Origin: Flavobacteriales bacterium UBA2669
Lineage (GTDB): Bacteria; Bacteroidota; Bacteroidia; Flavobacteriales_E; Vicingaceae
Assembly (NCBI GenBank): GCA_002359215.1
Contig: DEMN01000012.1
Location: 561,805-625,804 of the forward strand
DNA length: 64,000 nt
Direction: 5' to 3'
The translations under genes were made by a program, and so were the position numbers. How positions within the stretch are numbered: the first letter of the stretch is position 1; each line of letters opens with the position of its first letter. The notes below the pieces were generated by a model. That model ran no database searches. It had not been told where the DNA came from and saw nothing but the letters and a program-made list of their open reading frames with translations. Positions 1-9,420 of this stretch are shown here, piece by piece.

Positions 1-1010
1 GTAACTCCTGTTCCTGACCAAGTACCTCCTGCAGTACCAGTTACCAGATTATCTAAGTTGATATTTCCACCAGCAGCACAAACCGGAGATGGGTTAGTCC
101 AAGTGGGATCAACATCTGGTAATACATTTATAGTGTGTGTTTGAGTTTCAGTACAAGGAGCAGCACCAACAGTATAGGTTATACTTACATTAGTACCACC
201 TAAACCAGAGGGATCAAAATTATTACCTGTAACTCCTGTTCCTGAGAAAGTGCCTCCTCCAGAACCAGTTACTAATGTTGATAAATTTATAGGAGTAGCA
301 TTTCCACATATTGGACTTGGGTTGGTCCATGAAGGATCAAATGCAGAAACATTTATAGTGTGTGTTTGAGTCTCCTGACAAGGAGCTGTTCCAACTGTAT
401 AAGTTACAGATTGAGAGCCTGAATTTGGATCAAACATATTACCTGTAACTCCTGTTCCTGACCAAGCACCTCCTGCAGTACCAGTTACTAGATTATCTAA
501 ATTGATATTTCCACCAGCAGCACAAACCGGAGATGGGTTAGTCCAAGTGGGGTCAACATCTGGCATTACTGTTATAGTATGTGTTTGAGTTTCTTGGCAT
601 GGAGCTGTTCCAACTGTATAGGTTACAGATTGAGAACCGGATGAAGGACTAAACGAAGTACCAGTAACTCCTGTTCCTGACCAAGTACCACCTGTAGTAC
701 CAGTTATTAAGTTATTTAAATTAATATTACCTGCAGCTGCACAGATTGGAGATGGATTTGTCCATGCAGGATTAACATCTGGAACTACTGTAATGGTTTG
801 AGTAAGTGTTTGGGTACAAGGAGCAGAACCAACAGTATATGTAACACTTTGTGATCCAGATGCAGGATTGAAACTTGTTCCTGAAACACCAGTACCACTC
901 CAAGTACCACCAGTAGTACCGGTTATTAAACTATTAAGATTAATAGAACCGGCAGCCGCACAAATAGGAGAAGGATTAGTCCAAGCTGGGTTTACAACAG
1001 GATTTACTGT
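1..1010 (-). repeat. Tandem coding repeats of about 216-228 bp
   Basis: At least four complete units plus a fifth cut by the window edge. The phase marker encoding the TNPSP motif (on the plus strand GGRTTNGTCC-like) recurs at 91, 319, 535, 754 and 973, giving periods of 228, 216, 219 and 219 bp. Bases 1-120 match 445-564 with only about four differences, although the unit between them is more diverged, so similarity alternates with a 444-bp period. This suggests recent duplication or gene conversion of a two-unit block. Confidence 0.85.
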
Positions 1011-2039
1011 AACTGTTACGGATTGACAAGTAGTATTATTACAAGTACCTTCTGCTCTAACAAAATAAGTTGTTGTTGTACCAGGAGATACAGTTATAGT
1101 AGATCCAGAACCTACTGAAGTACCTCCACAACTTCCTGAGTACCATTGCCAACCAGCACCAGTACCAAGTGAACCACCATTTACTGTTAAATTAGTAGTC
1201 GACCCAGCACATATTGGGTTTGGTGTTGCAGTAGCACTTGTTGGTGCAACAGAAGGATTACTAACAGTAACAGCAAAACATCTGGGAGCACTTGTTCCGC
1301 AAAGGTTATTTGCAGTTACACAAATATTTCCACTACTTCCAGGTGTAGCAGTAATAGAGGTTGTTCCTTGACCGGAATTTATTGTCCATCCGGCAGGAAC
1401 AGTCCATGTATAGCCAGCAGCATTAGCTACTGGTGGTATAGAAAAAGTGGATGCAACACCAGTACAAACACTCGAGTTTCCAGTTATTGCTCCAGGTTGT
1501 GTTGCGGGGGTTGCTTGGTTGGAAGGTACGTATGTCATTGTTAGGACAGCTCTATTTATACAAACACCTGCACCAGTACACATTTGAAAACTATTACTTG
1601 CTCCATAGTTGTAACCTGGCACGCCACAGGGGAAAGTTTGTCCTGTAGTGGCTGAAACTGCACAAGGGTTGTTAGAGCATGCACACCCCGAATTTCCTTC
1701 ATTTACTGTAGGAAAAGCATTTCCATTAATGGTAGCAGTTAAACTTCCTCCTTGACATTCTGCTGAATAATAACTAATAGCAATATTAGTTACGATGTTT
1801 CCCGGAGGTACAGGATCAACAAAACTTTGAGTTCCACAAGCAGCAGTATTTCCACACCAACTTGAAACAGTATTAAAACACCAATAATCAGCACCACAAA
1901 CAGTACACCCGCCACATGCTTGAAAGCCACCATAAGTAATAGTGGTTGTTGCTGTTTGAGCATTTAGATTATTATTTTGAAAAGCATTTAGAAAAAATAA
2001 ACAACTGAATATTAGAATTGAAAGTATTGATTTTTTCAT
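1..2039 (-). CDS. Partial secreted repeat protein (T9SS-type surface protein, C-terminus outside window)
   Basis: An uninterrupted minus-strand frame from an ATG at 2039 to the left window edge, so at least 679 residues with the C-terminus missing. It opens with a signal peptide of about 28 residues (MKKSILSILIF... ending NAQ), then a Cys-rich segment (about 30-130) with many paired Cys, two Ig/PKD-like segments with GSTTNLTV and PGTTTTYFV strands (about 150-340), and from about residue 343 tandem repeats of 72-76 residues built on the motif PxWTNPSPxC...GTxGGxWSGTGVxG...QSVTYTVGxAPC. Such beta-sandwich repeat proteins in Bacteroidota usually end in a T9SS sorting domain, which cannot be seen here. 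It lies 32 bp downstream of the His-rich gene at 2072-2584 and may share its transcript. The function is probably adhesion or surface structure, which is inference. Confidence 0.85.
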   Translation of the reverse strand, partial: MKKSILSILIFSCLFFLNAFQNNNLNAQTATTTITYGGFQACGGCTVCGADYWCFNTVSSWCGNTAACGTQSFVDPVPPGNIVTNIAISYYSAECQGGSLTATINGNAFPTVNEGNSGCACSNNPCAVSATTGQTFPCGVPGYNYGASNSFQMCTGAGVCINRAVLTMTYVPSNQATPATQPGAITGNSSVCTGVASTFSIPPVANAAGYTWTVPAGWTINSGQGTTSITATPGSSGNICVTANNLCGTSAPRCFAVTVSNPSVAPTSATATPNPICAGSTTNLTVNGGSLGTGAGWQWYSGSCGGTSVGSGSTITVSPGTTTTYFVRAEGTCNNTTCQSVTVTVNPVVNPAWTNPSPICAAAGSINLNSLITGTTGGTWSGTGVSGTSFNPASGSQSVTYTVGSAPCTQTLTQTITVVPDVNPAWTNPSPICAAAGNINLNNLITGTTGGTWSGTGVTGTSFSPSSGSQSVTYTVGTAPCQETQTHTITVMPDVDPTWTNPSPVCAAGGNINLDNLVTGTAGGAWSGTGVTGNMFDPNSGSQSVTYTVGTAPCQETQTHTINVSAFDPSWTNPSPICGNATPINLSTLVTGSGGGTFSGTGVTGNNFDPSGLGGTNVSITYTVGAAPCTETQTHTINVLPDVDPTWTNPSPVCAAGGNINLDNLVTGTAGGTWSGTGV

Positions 2040-2071
2040 AGTTAAATAGTTTTATAAATAGTAGGTTATTA

Positions 2072-2584
2072 TTAATTGGTTACTTTATCTTTTTTTACTT
2101 TTATAGTTTTAAAAACATGTTTTTTAATTGTATTTTTTTCCGATTCATTAGGTGCTTCAATAACTAATTTAGAAATGTTTTTGTCAGTTGAAGAACATGA
2201 ACCTTCATAGTCTTTTTTAGCAGGAATACTTACGACAACTTTTTTTGAAGTTGGAGTTAATTGCCACTCAACTTCAACTGCAGATTCGTTAGTATTGATT
2301 AACTTTAGAAGAATTACTTTTTTAGAATTGCAAACACTTTTCATTGTATAAAAAGTAACACCTTCCAACATGTTTGTAAGTGGAGCAGGAGCAATAATTG
2401 TATTACCTGATGGCTCATCATGAGTATGAGGAGTAAATTTGTTTACCGGCATCCAAGATTCTCCATGAGGAGTGGCTGCAGTAGCTTTTTCATGTTCGTG
2501 ATTATGGTTTTGAGAAAAGCCTGTTAGACTTGTTATTAGAATAGTAATTATAACTACTGAACGAAGCGTTTTGATATTTTTCAT
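2072..2584 (-). CDS. Small exported histidine-rich protein of unknown function
   Basis: 170 residues from an ATG at 2584. A signal peptide (about 24 residues, ending GFSQ) is followed by a His-rich stretch (NHNHEHEK, then TPHGESW and FTPHTHDE) that looks able to bind metal ions, then a probable beta-rich domain (about 75-155) with two Cys (VCNSK and GSCSS) that could form a disulfide. The tail is Lys-rich. I do not recognise a named family. It precedes the repeat protein at 1-2039 by 32 bp in the same direction, which suggests co-transcription and a joint role at the cell surface. Metal binding is inferred from composition only. Confidence 0.7.
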   Translation of the reverse strand: MKNIKTLRSVVIITILITSLTGFSQNHNHEHEKATAATPHGESWMPVNKFTPHTHDEPSGNTIIAPAPLTNMLEGVTFYTMKSVCNSKKVILLKLINTNESAVEVEWQLTPTSKKVVVSIPAKKDYEGSCSSTDKNISKLVIEAPNESEKNTIKKHVFKTIKVKKDKVTN

Positions 2585-2629
2585 AATTTATTTAGATTAA
2601 TGTTGTATATGTTTGATTATTAGTAATAA

Positions 2630-2637
2630 CAAATATA
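2630..2637 (-). promoter_or_regulatory. Candidate -7 element TATATTTG
   Basis: An exact match to the Bacteroidota -7 consensus TAnnTTTG, on the minus strand, 45 bp upstream of the ATG at 2584. No clear TTG -33 element is seen at the usual spacing, so support is moderate. Confidence 0.4.
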
Positions 2638-2741
2638 AAAAGTTAATTGTAAATATAAAATTATATTTTATTGATTGTCATGACGTGTTTTATTTTTAAA
2701 TAGTTGCATATCAGTATATAATATTTTTTTTGTCATATAAT

Positions 2742-4748
2742 TTAATGAATAGTTGAGTTTTTTGGCATAACTATTCTTGATTTTTCGGCATATTCTTTTG
2801 CTTTTTGTTCATTTCCTACTACCTTAAATACATTAGAAACATTTTGCAGCAATACATAATCTAAAGGAGGAATTGCTGCTGCTTTTTCAAAATAATCTAA
2901 CCCACTTAATGTATCTTTTTCATACATGTATGCATTGCCAACATTTATGTATAGAGCAACTTTTTCAGGATAGATTTCTATGGCTTTTTTACTGCTTTCT
3001 ATGGCTTTTTTGTAAGCTTGTTTTTGAAAATGTAATTCGTATAGTCTTTGGTAAGCAGGTAAATATTTTATTTTCTTACTAAGCATATTTTCATACCAAT
3101 AGATGGCAGAATCCGGTAAATTTCTTTTTTCATAACAATAGCCATAATTATATTGACCTTCAACATTTTTAGGATTAAGTTCTATTACTTTTTTAAAGAT
3201 AGGTTGAGCAGATTTCGTATCATTAAAAATATCCACATAAATAGTAGCAAGGTTATTTTGTGTAGTGAAATCGTTTGGGTATTCTTTTAAACCTTCACTC
3301 ATTAATTCTGCTGTTTTTTTAAAATGAACCTTTGCTTCTTTTATTAATAAATTTTTTGTTGTTTCATTTTGTGTTAATGCAATTTCTTTAGAGAGTGCAT
3401 TTGCTAGAATATAATTTAAATTACATGAGTTTTCAAAATTTTTAACATCATGTCTGAATAAAGTTAATTCATTTTTCCATGCCGGATTTCTAGAAAAACT
3501 TTTGATTGAATATAGCGACAATAGAATTATGCAAGAAGTTTTGAAATAAGAATTTAAGTATTTAAAGTGTATTTCTTTATTGTAATATTCAATTTTAAAT
3601 AGGGTTAAAATTAAATAACTTATGCTGATGCAAAACCCTAATGAAGCAAAGTAGACAAAGCGTTCTCCTATTATTCCAACAACGGGCGTAAATAGATTGG
3701 TAAAAGGAAAAATACCTATTAAATAAATAAGTATTCCATAAGAAATAATTTTTTTCTGTGGTAGTTTTATTAATGCAATAATAGTTAAAGAAATATGAAA
3801 CAGCATTGAAACCCAGACAATAATGTTTGACCAATTTGCCATTGGTATTATATTGTATCCGTAATAAGAGGAAAGGGGATGTGGATATATAAACAGTTTT
3901 AAATAATAACCGGCAGTATAAAGGGCAACAGGAATACGTTCCCAAAAATTATTGATATAAAATAATGGATTTTCAAAAAAAGCATAAGCTCTTAATTGTA
4001 TTGATTCTTCTAACAAAAAGAATTTTAAAATTTTAAAAATTAAAAATGAAATAATAGGTGTTAATGAAAATAGGATAAGTTTTTTTTGTTTAATAGAAGC
4101 GAAGAAATAAAGTGTAAGAGGTATGAGTATAAAAAATAATACTGCAGTTTTTTTGCTCAATAAAGCTAATGATAAAAAGAATATTCCAAAAATTATATTT
4201 ATAGGTTTTATATTCTCAACATTTTTAATAAAAAAATATAAAGCACTAATGCCAAATAAAAAAGAAAGCAATTCATCTCTACTTTTTAAGTTGTTTACTA
4301 CTTCTGTATGAATAGGGTGTGCAATAAATAAAAATGTAATAAGAATAGGGAAAATTATATTGTAATGTGTTAATAGTTTAATTAAAACAATAAAAAGCAT
4401 TATACAGCTTAATGTATAAAAAAGTAAATTTATAAAATGACTAATATGTGGGTTGATACCAAAAAAATCATACTCAATGGCAAAGGTTGTTAGTACAACT
4501 GGTCTGTATTCAAAATTTTGTTGTTTCGATTCAATATAATGAGTAGAAAAAATTTCGGGGATTCCTTTTATACCTTGTTGAACTCTTGAATGTGGGGTTT
4601 TGTCACTAGTGGATGTAACATAATTATCATCTAATGCAAATTCATTTTTTAAGCTGTTACTATATATCAAAAAACAAGTAAGACTTATAAAAACTATAAT
4701 TATTTTTAATTGCTTTTTAGTAATAGTGTGTACTTGATAAAGCTTCAT
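2742..4748 (-). CDS. TMTC-like polytopic membrane glycosyltransferase with C-terminal TPRs
   Basis: 668 residues. The N-terminal two thirds are a polytopic GT-C-type membrane domain: a first membrane helix (about 14-32), the lumen-side acidic motif FALDDNYVT with the Asp pair at 40-41, and HPIHTEVVNNLKSRDELL near 142, a signature of the TMTC/DUF1736 O-mannosyltransferase-like family. Many further membrane helices run to about residue 410. The C-terminal part (about 430-668) carries TPR units (for example NPKNVEGQYNYGYCYEKRN, YPEKVALYINVGNAYMYEK). Family knowledge suggests transfer of a sugar from a polyprenyl-phosphate donor to exported protein; substrate unknown. It stands alone between two T9SS-type surface protein genes, a setting that would suit modification of exported proteins. 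Confidence 0.75.
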   Translation of the reverse strand: MKLYQVHTITKKQLKIIIVFISLTCFLIYSNSLKNEFALDDNYVTSTSDKTPHSRVQQGIKGIPEIFSTHYIESKQQNFEYRPVVLTTFAIEYDFFGINPHISHFINLLFYTLSCIMLFIVLIKLLTHYNIIFPILITFLFIAHPIHTEVVNNLKSRDELLSFLFGISALYFFIKNVENIKPINIIFGIFFLSLALLSKKTAVLFFILIPLTLYFFASIKQKKLILFSLTPIISFLIFKILKFFLLEESIQLRAYAFFENPLFYINNFWERIPVALYTAGYYLKLFIYPHPLSSYYGYNIIPMANWSNIIVWVSMLFHISLTIIALIKLPQKKIISYGILIYLIGIFPFTNLFTPVVGIIGERFVYFASLGFCISISYLILTLFKIEYYNKEIHFKYLNSYFKTSCIILLSLYSIKSFSRNPAWKNELTLFRHDVKNFENSCNLNYILANALSKEIALTQNETTKNLLIKEAKVHFKKTAELMSEGLKEYPNDFTTQNNLATIYVDIFNDTKSAQPIFKKVIELNPKNVEGQYNYGYCYEKRNLPDSAIYWYENMLSKKIKYLPAYQRLYELHFQKQAYKKAIESSKKAIEIYPEKVALYINVGNAYMYEKDTLSGLDYFEKAAAIPPLDYVLLQNVSNVFKVVGNEQKAKEYAEKSRIVMPKNSTIH

Positions 4749-4810
4749 AGATGTGTCTTACGATATTTTTTGAAGCAAATTAAATACATTCTTAATCATT
4801 ATCAAAATAA

Positions 4811-7800
4811 TTATTTAATTACGGAAACTCTACCGATAAAGTCATGCCATTCGCCAAAAACATCTCTTGCTTTAACTTTATATACATAAACATCAGTTTT
4901 TACAAGTTTTCCTTTGTATGTTCCATTCCACTTTGGCTCTAACTCAATACTATTAAAAACAATTTCTCCCCATCTGTCAAAAATTAATGTTTCTAATTGG
5001 ATTATGCCGTAGCCTTTTATAGTGAAATAATCGTTAATATTATCTCCATCAGGGGTGAATGCATTAGGAATCCAAATAGCAAAAGTGGGTTTAATTTTTA
5101 GCGGTTTTTGAGTAGTGTCTTTGCAGCCATAAACATTTTCTATGTAGAGAGTAACATAGTATAAACCAGAGTCTGCGTATTCATGGATTGGATTTTGAAT
5201 CATAGAAGTGGATCCATCACCAAATTCCCATAACCACTGACTAGGAATAATAGAGTTATCTGTAAAGGTAATTTCACTACTATATATGTCGGTATCAATA
5301 GGATCATAGGTAAAACTAGCTAAAGGTTTTGGATAAGAGGTTATCATGTTAACAACAGAATCTTTACTAACACAACCTTCGTTTGATGTAGCGGTTAAAC
5401 TAACTCCAAATGTAGCAACAGCAGCGTGAGATGGGTTGATAAATGAAATATTAGTAGGATTTTCTTGAGTTGATGTGCCTGCATTCCCAAAATTCCAAAA
5501 CCATGAAACAATATTTCCTGAAGTAATAAAAGAGTTATTAGTGAAATTAACTATTACAGGAGTACATCCTTCTGTTATATCTGCTGAAAAATCAATTTCA
5601 GGAAGAGGATGTACAGTGACAGCTTTGGTAATGGAATCGACACAACCTTTGTCGGTTGTAACAATTAGCTGTACTTGATAAACACCTTCAGAAGTGTAAG
5701 TGTGTATCGGACTTTGAATAGTACTACCCGAGTTGTCATCAAAATCCCAATTCCAAGCTACATTGCTGCCCGAACTAACATTAGACTGGTCTATAAAACG
5801 AGTAAAATCATTCAAACAAACGGTAGTAGGAGAGAAGTCAACCATAGGCAATGGCCATACATTAATGTTTTTAGTAATAGTATCGGTACATCCATTATCA
5901 GAAGTTACAATTAATGTTACATCATAATCACCATCATTAGCATAAAGTTCTGAAGGATTTTGAATAGCTGAGTTATTTCCGTTATCAAAGTTCCAGTTCC
6001 AATTAGTGATACTTCCGGAACTAATATTTGAGTTGTCTGTAAAGCTGATAGCTGTTCCAAAACATTCATCATTAAATGTAAAATCAGCAACAGGAGAAGG
6101 GAAAATAGTAATGGTTTCAGTTGTTGTATCAGTACACCCTGCATTGGTTGTAATAATTAGTTGGATGGTGTATGTTCCTGGAGTAGCATAATTATAACTT
6201 GGATTTTGAGTGTTGTCATCAGGTGTATGAGTAACACCATTATAGTCAAAATCCCAACTCCATTGGTTAATAGTGCCTCCGTTTCCATTAGATGTTGTGC
6301 TATTAAAGTTAGCTAAAGTATTTAAACAAACGTCATTAGTAGCAAAAGCAGCAGTAGGACTGGCATAAACATTAACTGGAATGGTAATGGTGTGGATACA
6401 ACCACTATCAGATGTTACTGTTAAACTTACATTATAAGTCCCTGCATTAGCATAGGTATAAGTAGGGTTTTGTGCTGTGCTAGTTCCAATTCCATCATCA
6501 AAATCCCAAGCCCAATTGGTTATTGCTCCAGAACTTATTGTTGAAGAATCAATAAAATTTGTTGTTTCTGTAAGACAAACACTGGCAGCAGAAAAATTAG
6601 CAGCAGGAAGCGGATTAACATAAACAGTTTGAACTATAGAATCTTTACAACCACCAGAAGTTTCTACGAGTAGTTCAACATCATAACTTCCTGCCGTTGG
6701 ATAACCATGGGCAGGATTTTGGTTGGTATTGTCAACAGTACCATTATTTTGAAAATCCCAACTCCAATTAGAAATAACTCCTCCATTTGCATTGGATGTG
6801 TCTGTAAAGTTCATTAAAGTTCCATAACAAACATTATTAAATGTAAATCCAGCAGTTGGCCCAGCATTAACATTTATAGTAATAGTGGATGTGTCGGAAC
6901 ATCCATTAGTCCAAACTCTAAGTTCAGCTGTATAAGTTCCGGGAGTGTTATAAACATAAGGAGGAGGGTTTTGAGTAGTATCATCAACTAAGCCATCACC
7001 GTCAAAATCCCAAGCCCAATCAGAAATAGATGATGTTCCTACAACATAAGATTGGTCTGTAAAAGTTACACTTTCGCCAACACATAGATTGATGGGAGAA
7101 GCTGTAAAATCTGATACAGGGTAATCTGTGGAGCCATAAATAGTAGTTGTAAGTGTTACTGAGCAAGCAGAACCTGAAACGGGAGTTACATCAACGCTAT
7201 AATTTCCAGGTGTAGAGGTTGTTATTGATTGGGTGGTTTGTCCTCCAGGGCTCCATAAATAGCTTGCTGCTCCTGCTGGAGCTGTTAAGGTTACCGGTCC
7301 ACCACCACAAACTACAGTGTCAGATTCAATAATTTCTAAGGGGGCACAATTAGCATCTATATAACCGTACCCATAATGTCCACTCTGAGAACAATCTCCA
7401 ATAATGAATTCAATAGTAATATTTTGACCAACATAGGCATTAAGAGGAGCAAAAGTAGTTCTCCAAGGTAAATAAAAACCTGCAGCATAAGGTAAGAAGT
7501 CAGGATCTCCACCGGAGTTTATTGGTCCTGAAATTACTTCGTATTCACCACAAGTTATAGGGTTGTTATTTTGGTCGTACATGTTTACTTTGAAGAAAGG
7601 TTTTTCGCCAACAGTATGTCCAGAAGGGTCTTCTAATACTAAGGCATAACTATATGTAAAGGAAGTTGTTTGTGGAGTTACTAAGAATGTTTGCCTCATG
7701 CTTGCAGCTTTTGAACCTGTTCCTGTATAATCTCCTAGCATAACAGAACAGCCGCCACCATTTGGATCGGTTGTGGGGATACCAACTAATGGGTCTGTTC

Positions 7801-8374
7801 CAGGTGTAGTGATAGTATGGTGGCCTCCTGGTGTACTTGGAGTTATGTTTATCATTTCATAGGGGTTGTTATTTACACTTCCATCAAATAAATCCCACCC
7901 TGAAAAATTACAAGTTTCAAAGTCTGCATTATTACATGGATCTCCCGGTCCTTTATCGTTCTGGTCGCCTTTTTTTTGATTGGAAGTGGATGGAAAAGTG
8001 TGATCGTGAGGTTTTTGAGGTTTTAAAGGTGGAGTATAGTTTTGGAAATCTAGTACAATTTGATTAATAATTTGGTTAACTATTGCTTCAAAGGCTTGTT
8101 TTGTTTCTTCGTTTATGTTTTCTGTAGCATTAGAAAAAAGTGTTTTATATTTATGGTAATTATCTAAGTAGTAGTGGTCTAAGGTGTGAAGTTCTTTTTC
8201 AGAAAAGTTAGGAAGGTTTTGTAGTTTTTTATAAATATGTTCTTTAAGTGTTGTGTTTAGAAATTCTTCAGTAATATTTTGTTTACTGTATTTGTTGTTT
8301 TGTTGAGCCTGAATGGAAAAATTATATAGTAAAAATAATATAAGAAAGAGTAGTTTTATTGCAGAATTTCTCAT
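4811..8374 (-). CDS. Multi-PKD protein with gliding-motility/T9SS type B sorting domain (CHU_C)
   Basis: 1187 residues. Signal peptide of about 23 residues ending IQAQ; an alpha-helical segment (about 30-110); a jelly-roll-like region beginning NADFETCNFSGW (about 150-340); an Ig-like segment (about 350-410); eight PKD domains from about 415 to 1090, each with a WxWDF core and a GxYxVxLxV strand; and a C-terminal CHU_C domain (about 1096-1187) starting IWIPNAFTPDGDNIND and including DRWGEIVF. CHU_C directs export through T9SS and retention at the cell surface in gliding Bacteroidota. Probably a large surface adhesin or structural protein; the ligand is unknown. It is monocistronic, with a candidate promoter about 100 bp upstream. 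Confidence 0.9.
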   Translation of the reverse strand: MRNSAIKLLFLILFLLYNFSIQAQQNNKYSKQNITEEFLNTTLKEHIYKKLQNLPNFSEKELHTLDHYYLDNYHKYKTLFSNATENINEETKQAFEAIVNQIINQIVLDFQNYTPPLKPQKPHDHTFPSTSNQKKGDQNDKGPGDPCNNADFETCNFSGWDLFDGSVNNNPYEMINITPSTPGGHHTITTPGTDPLVGIPTTDPNGGGCSVMLGDYTGTGSKAASMRQTFLVTPQTTSFTYSYALVLEDPSGHTVGEKPFFKVNMYDQNNNPITCGEYEVISGPINSGGDPDFLPYAAGFYLPWRTTFAPLNAYVGQNITIEFIIGDCSQSGHYGYGYIDANCAPLEIIESDTVVCGGGPVTLTAPAGAASYLWSPGGQTTQSITTSTPGNYSVDVTPVSGSACSVTLTTTIYGSTDYPVSDFTASPINLCVGESVTFTDQSYVVGTSSISDWAWDFDGDGLVDDTTQNPPPYVYNTPGTYTAELRVWTNGCSDTSTITINVNAGPTAGFTFNNVCYGTLMNFTDTSNANGGVISNWSWDFQNNGTVDNTNQNPAHGYPTAGSYDVELLVETSGGCKDSIVQTVYVNPLPAANFSAASVCLTETTNFIDSSTISSGAITNWAWDFDDGIGTSTAQNPTYTYANAGTYNVSLTVTSDSGCIHTITIPVNVYASPTAAFATNDVCLNTLANFNSTTSNGNGGTINQWSWDFDYNGVTHTPDDNTQNPSYNYATPGTYTIQLIITTNAGCTDTTTETITIFPSPVADFTFNDECFGTAISFTDNSNISSGSITNWNWNFDNGNNSAIQNPSELYANDGDYDVTLIVTSDNGCTDTITKNINVWPLPMVDFSPTTVCLNDFTRFIDQSNVSSGSNVAWNWDFDDNSGSTIQSPIHTYTSEGVYQVQLIVTTDKGCVDSITKAVTVHPLPEIDFSADITEGCTPVIVNFTNNSFITSGNIVSWFWNFGNAGTSTQENPTNISFINPSHAAVATFGVSLTATSNEGCVSKDSVVNMITSYPKPLASFTYDPIDTDIYSSEITFTDNSIIPSQWLWEFGDGSTSMIQNPIHEYADSGLYYVTLYIENVYGCKDTTQKPLKIKPTFAIWIPNAFTPDGDNINDYFTIKGYGIIQLETLIFDRWGEIVFNSIELEPKWNGTYKGKLVKTDVYVYKVKARDVFGEWHDFIGRVSVIK

Positions 8375-8808
8375 GGCAATTGTTGGTTTTAGTGATTTTA
8401 AATATGGTGTATTGTATGAAACATGTTTTAGATGAATTTTCTTAATTTACTGATTAATCGATATTTTTATTAGACAAATATAAATGAATAAAAGGTTAAA
8501 ATAGGACTTATTTTTAATTATTATTTGTATTCTAATGATGTTTTATTTTTAATAAAAAATTATAAATCAATTAGTTATTATGTGTATTTTTATCTTTCAA
8601 ATTGACTTTTTTGTTAAATTTCATATGGTAATATGGCTTAATAGACATATATTTTGTATAAAGGTTGCCTTTAAGAATTTAATTAATAATGACTTTTATC
8701 ATAATTGGATTAAAAATTGGAGTTTTTTTTAGTACAATTTTATAGTCATTATTTTAATCCTGAATATGTATTTTTACAGTTTTAAAAAAATAAAATTAGC
8801 TTATACAT
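8375..8808. other. Intergenic region between divergent genes
   Basis: 434 bp of very AT-rich DNA between the divergently transcribed PKD/CHU_C gene and the FAH-family gene. Apart from the candidate -7 element at 8475-8482 I see no open frame, strong hairpin, tRNA or repeat in it. The promoter of the plus-strand gene could not be placed with confidence. Confidence 0.6.
8475..8482 (-). promoter_or_regulatory. Candidate -7 element TATATTTG
   Basis: An exact TAnnTTTG match on the minus strand, 101 bp upstream of the PKD/CHU_C gene. No TTG is found at the expected -33 position. If used, it gives a 5' leader of about 95 nt. Confidence 0.4.
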
Positions 8809-9420
8809 ATGAAAATTATTTGCATAGGAAGAAATTATATCGATCATGCTAAGGAATTGAATAATCCCGTACCGAAAGAACCTGTTTTTTTTATTAAACC
8901 CGATACGGCTTTGTTGCCTAAAAGAAATCCTTTTGTTTACCCTAGTTTTACTAAAGATTTACATTACGAAGTAGAAATAGTGTTGAGAATTAATAGAATA
9001 GGGAAGCATATTGAGGAAAAATTTGCTCACAAATATTACAATGAAATAGGAGTAGGGGTAGATTTTACAGCTAGAGATGTACAGCAGCAATGTAAAGAAA
9101 AAGGCTTGCCTTGGGAAAAAGCTAAAGCTTTCGATTTTTCAGCTCCTACAAGTGATTTTGTGCCTATTAAAAACTTTAAAGATATTAATCAGTTGAATTT
9201 TGAACTAAAAGTAAATGATGAATTAAAACAGAAAGGAAATACCAAAGACATGCTGTTTAATTTTAATCAGATTGTTGCTTATGTATCTCAATTTGTAACA
9301 CTTAAAATTGGTGACTATATTTATACGGGAACACCAGCAGGTGTTGGTTCTATTAATATCAATGATAAAATTGCTTGTTTTATTGAAGATGAAAAAATGT
9401 TGGAGTTTAATGTGAAATAA
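8809..9420 (+). CDS. Fumarylacetoacetate hydrolase (FAH) family protein
   Basis: 203 residues, the usual length of the single-domain FAH family (FAHD1/YcgM type). Typical motifs are seen: IGRNYIDHAKEL at the N-terminus, EPVFFIKPDTALL, the metal-binding Glu pair in HYEVEIVLRI, DFTARDVQ, and the C-terminal YTGTPAGVGSI. Members hydrolyse acylpyruvates or decarboxylate oxaloacetate using Mg2+ or Mn2+; the exact substrate cannot be told from sequence. Its stop codon directly abuts the stop of the convergent rlmF gene (TAA followed by TTA), so no room remains for separate terminators. Confidence 0.88.
   Translation: MKIICIGRNYIDHAKELNNPVPKEPVFFIKPDTALLPKRNPFVYPSFTKDLHYEVEIVLRINRIGKHIEEKFAHKYYNEIGVGVDFTARDVQQQCKEKGLPWEKAKAFDFSAPTSDFVPIKNFKDINQLNFELKVNDELKQKGNTKDMLFNFNQIVAYVSQFVTLKIGDYIYTGTPAGVGSININDKIACFIEDEKMLEFNVK

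Noticed and set aside
1..1010. Tandem repeats considered as a CRISPR array
   Set aside because: The units are over 200 bp, continuous with an open frame and without unique spacers; they are coding repeats. No CRISPR array was seen anywhere.
3595..3945. A 116-codon minus-strand frame inside the TMTC-like gene
   Set aside because: It overlaps the TMTC-like gene in another frame on the same strand and has an odd Cys/Tyr-rich composition with no recognisable domain; a shadow of the real gene.
8375..8808. Long intergenic gap considered for a small RNA or riboswitch
   Set aside because: Apart from a -7 octamer there is no strong hairpin, terminator or known motif; only low-complexity AT-rich DNA.
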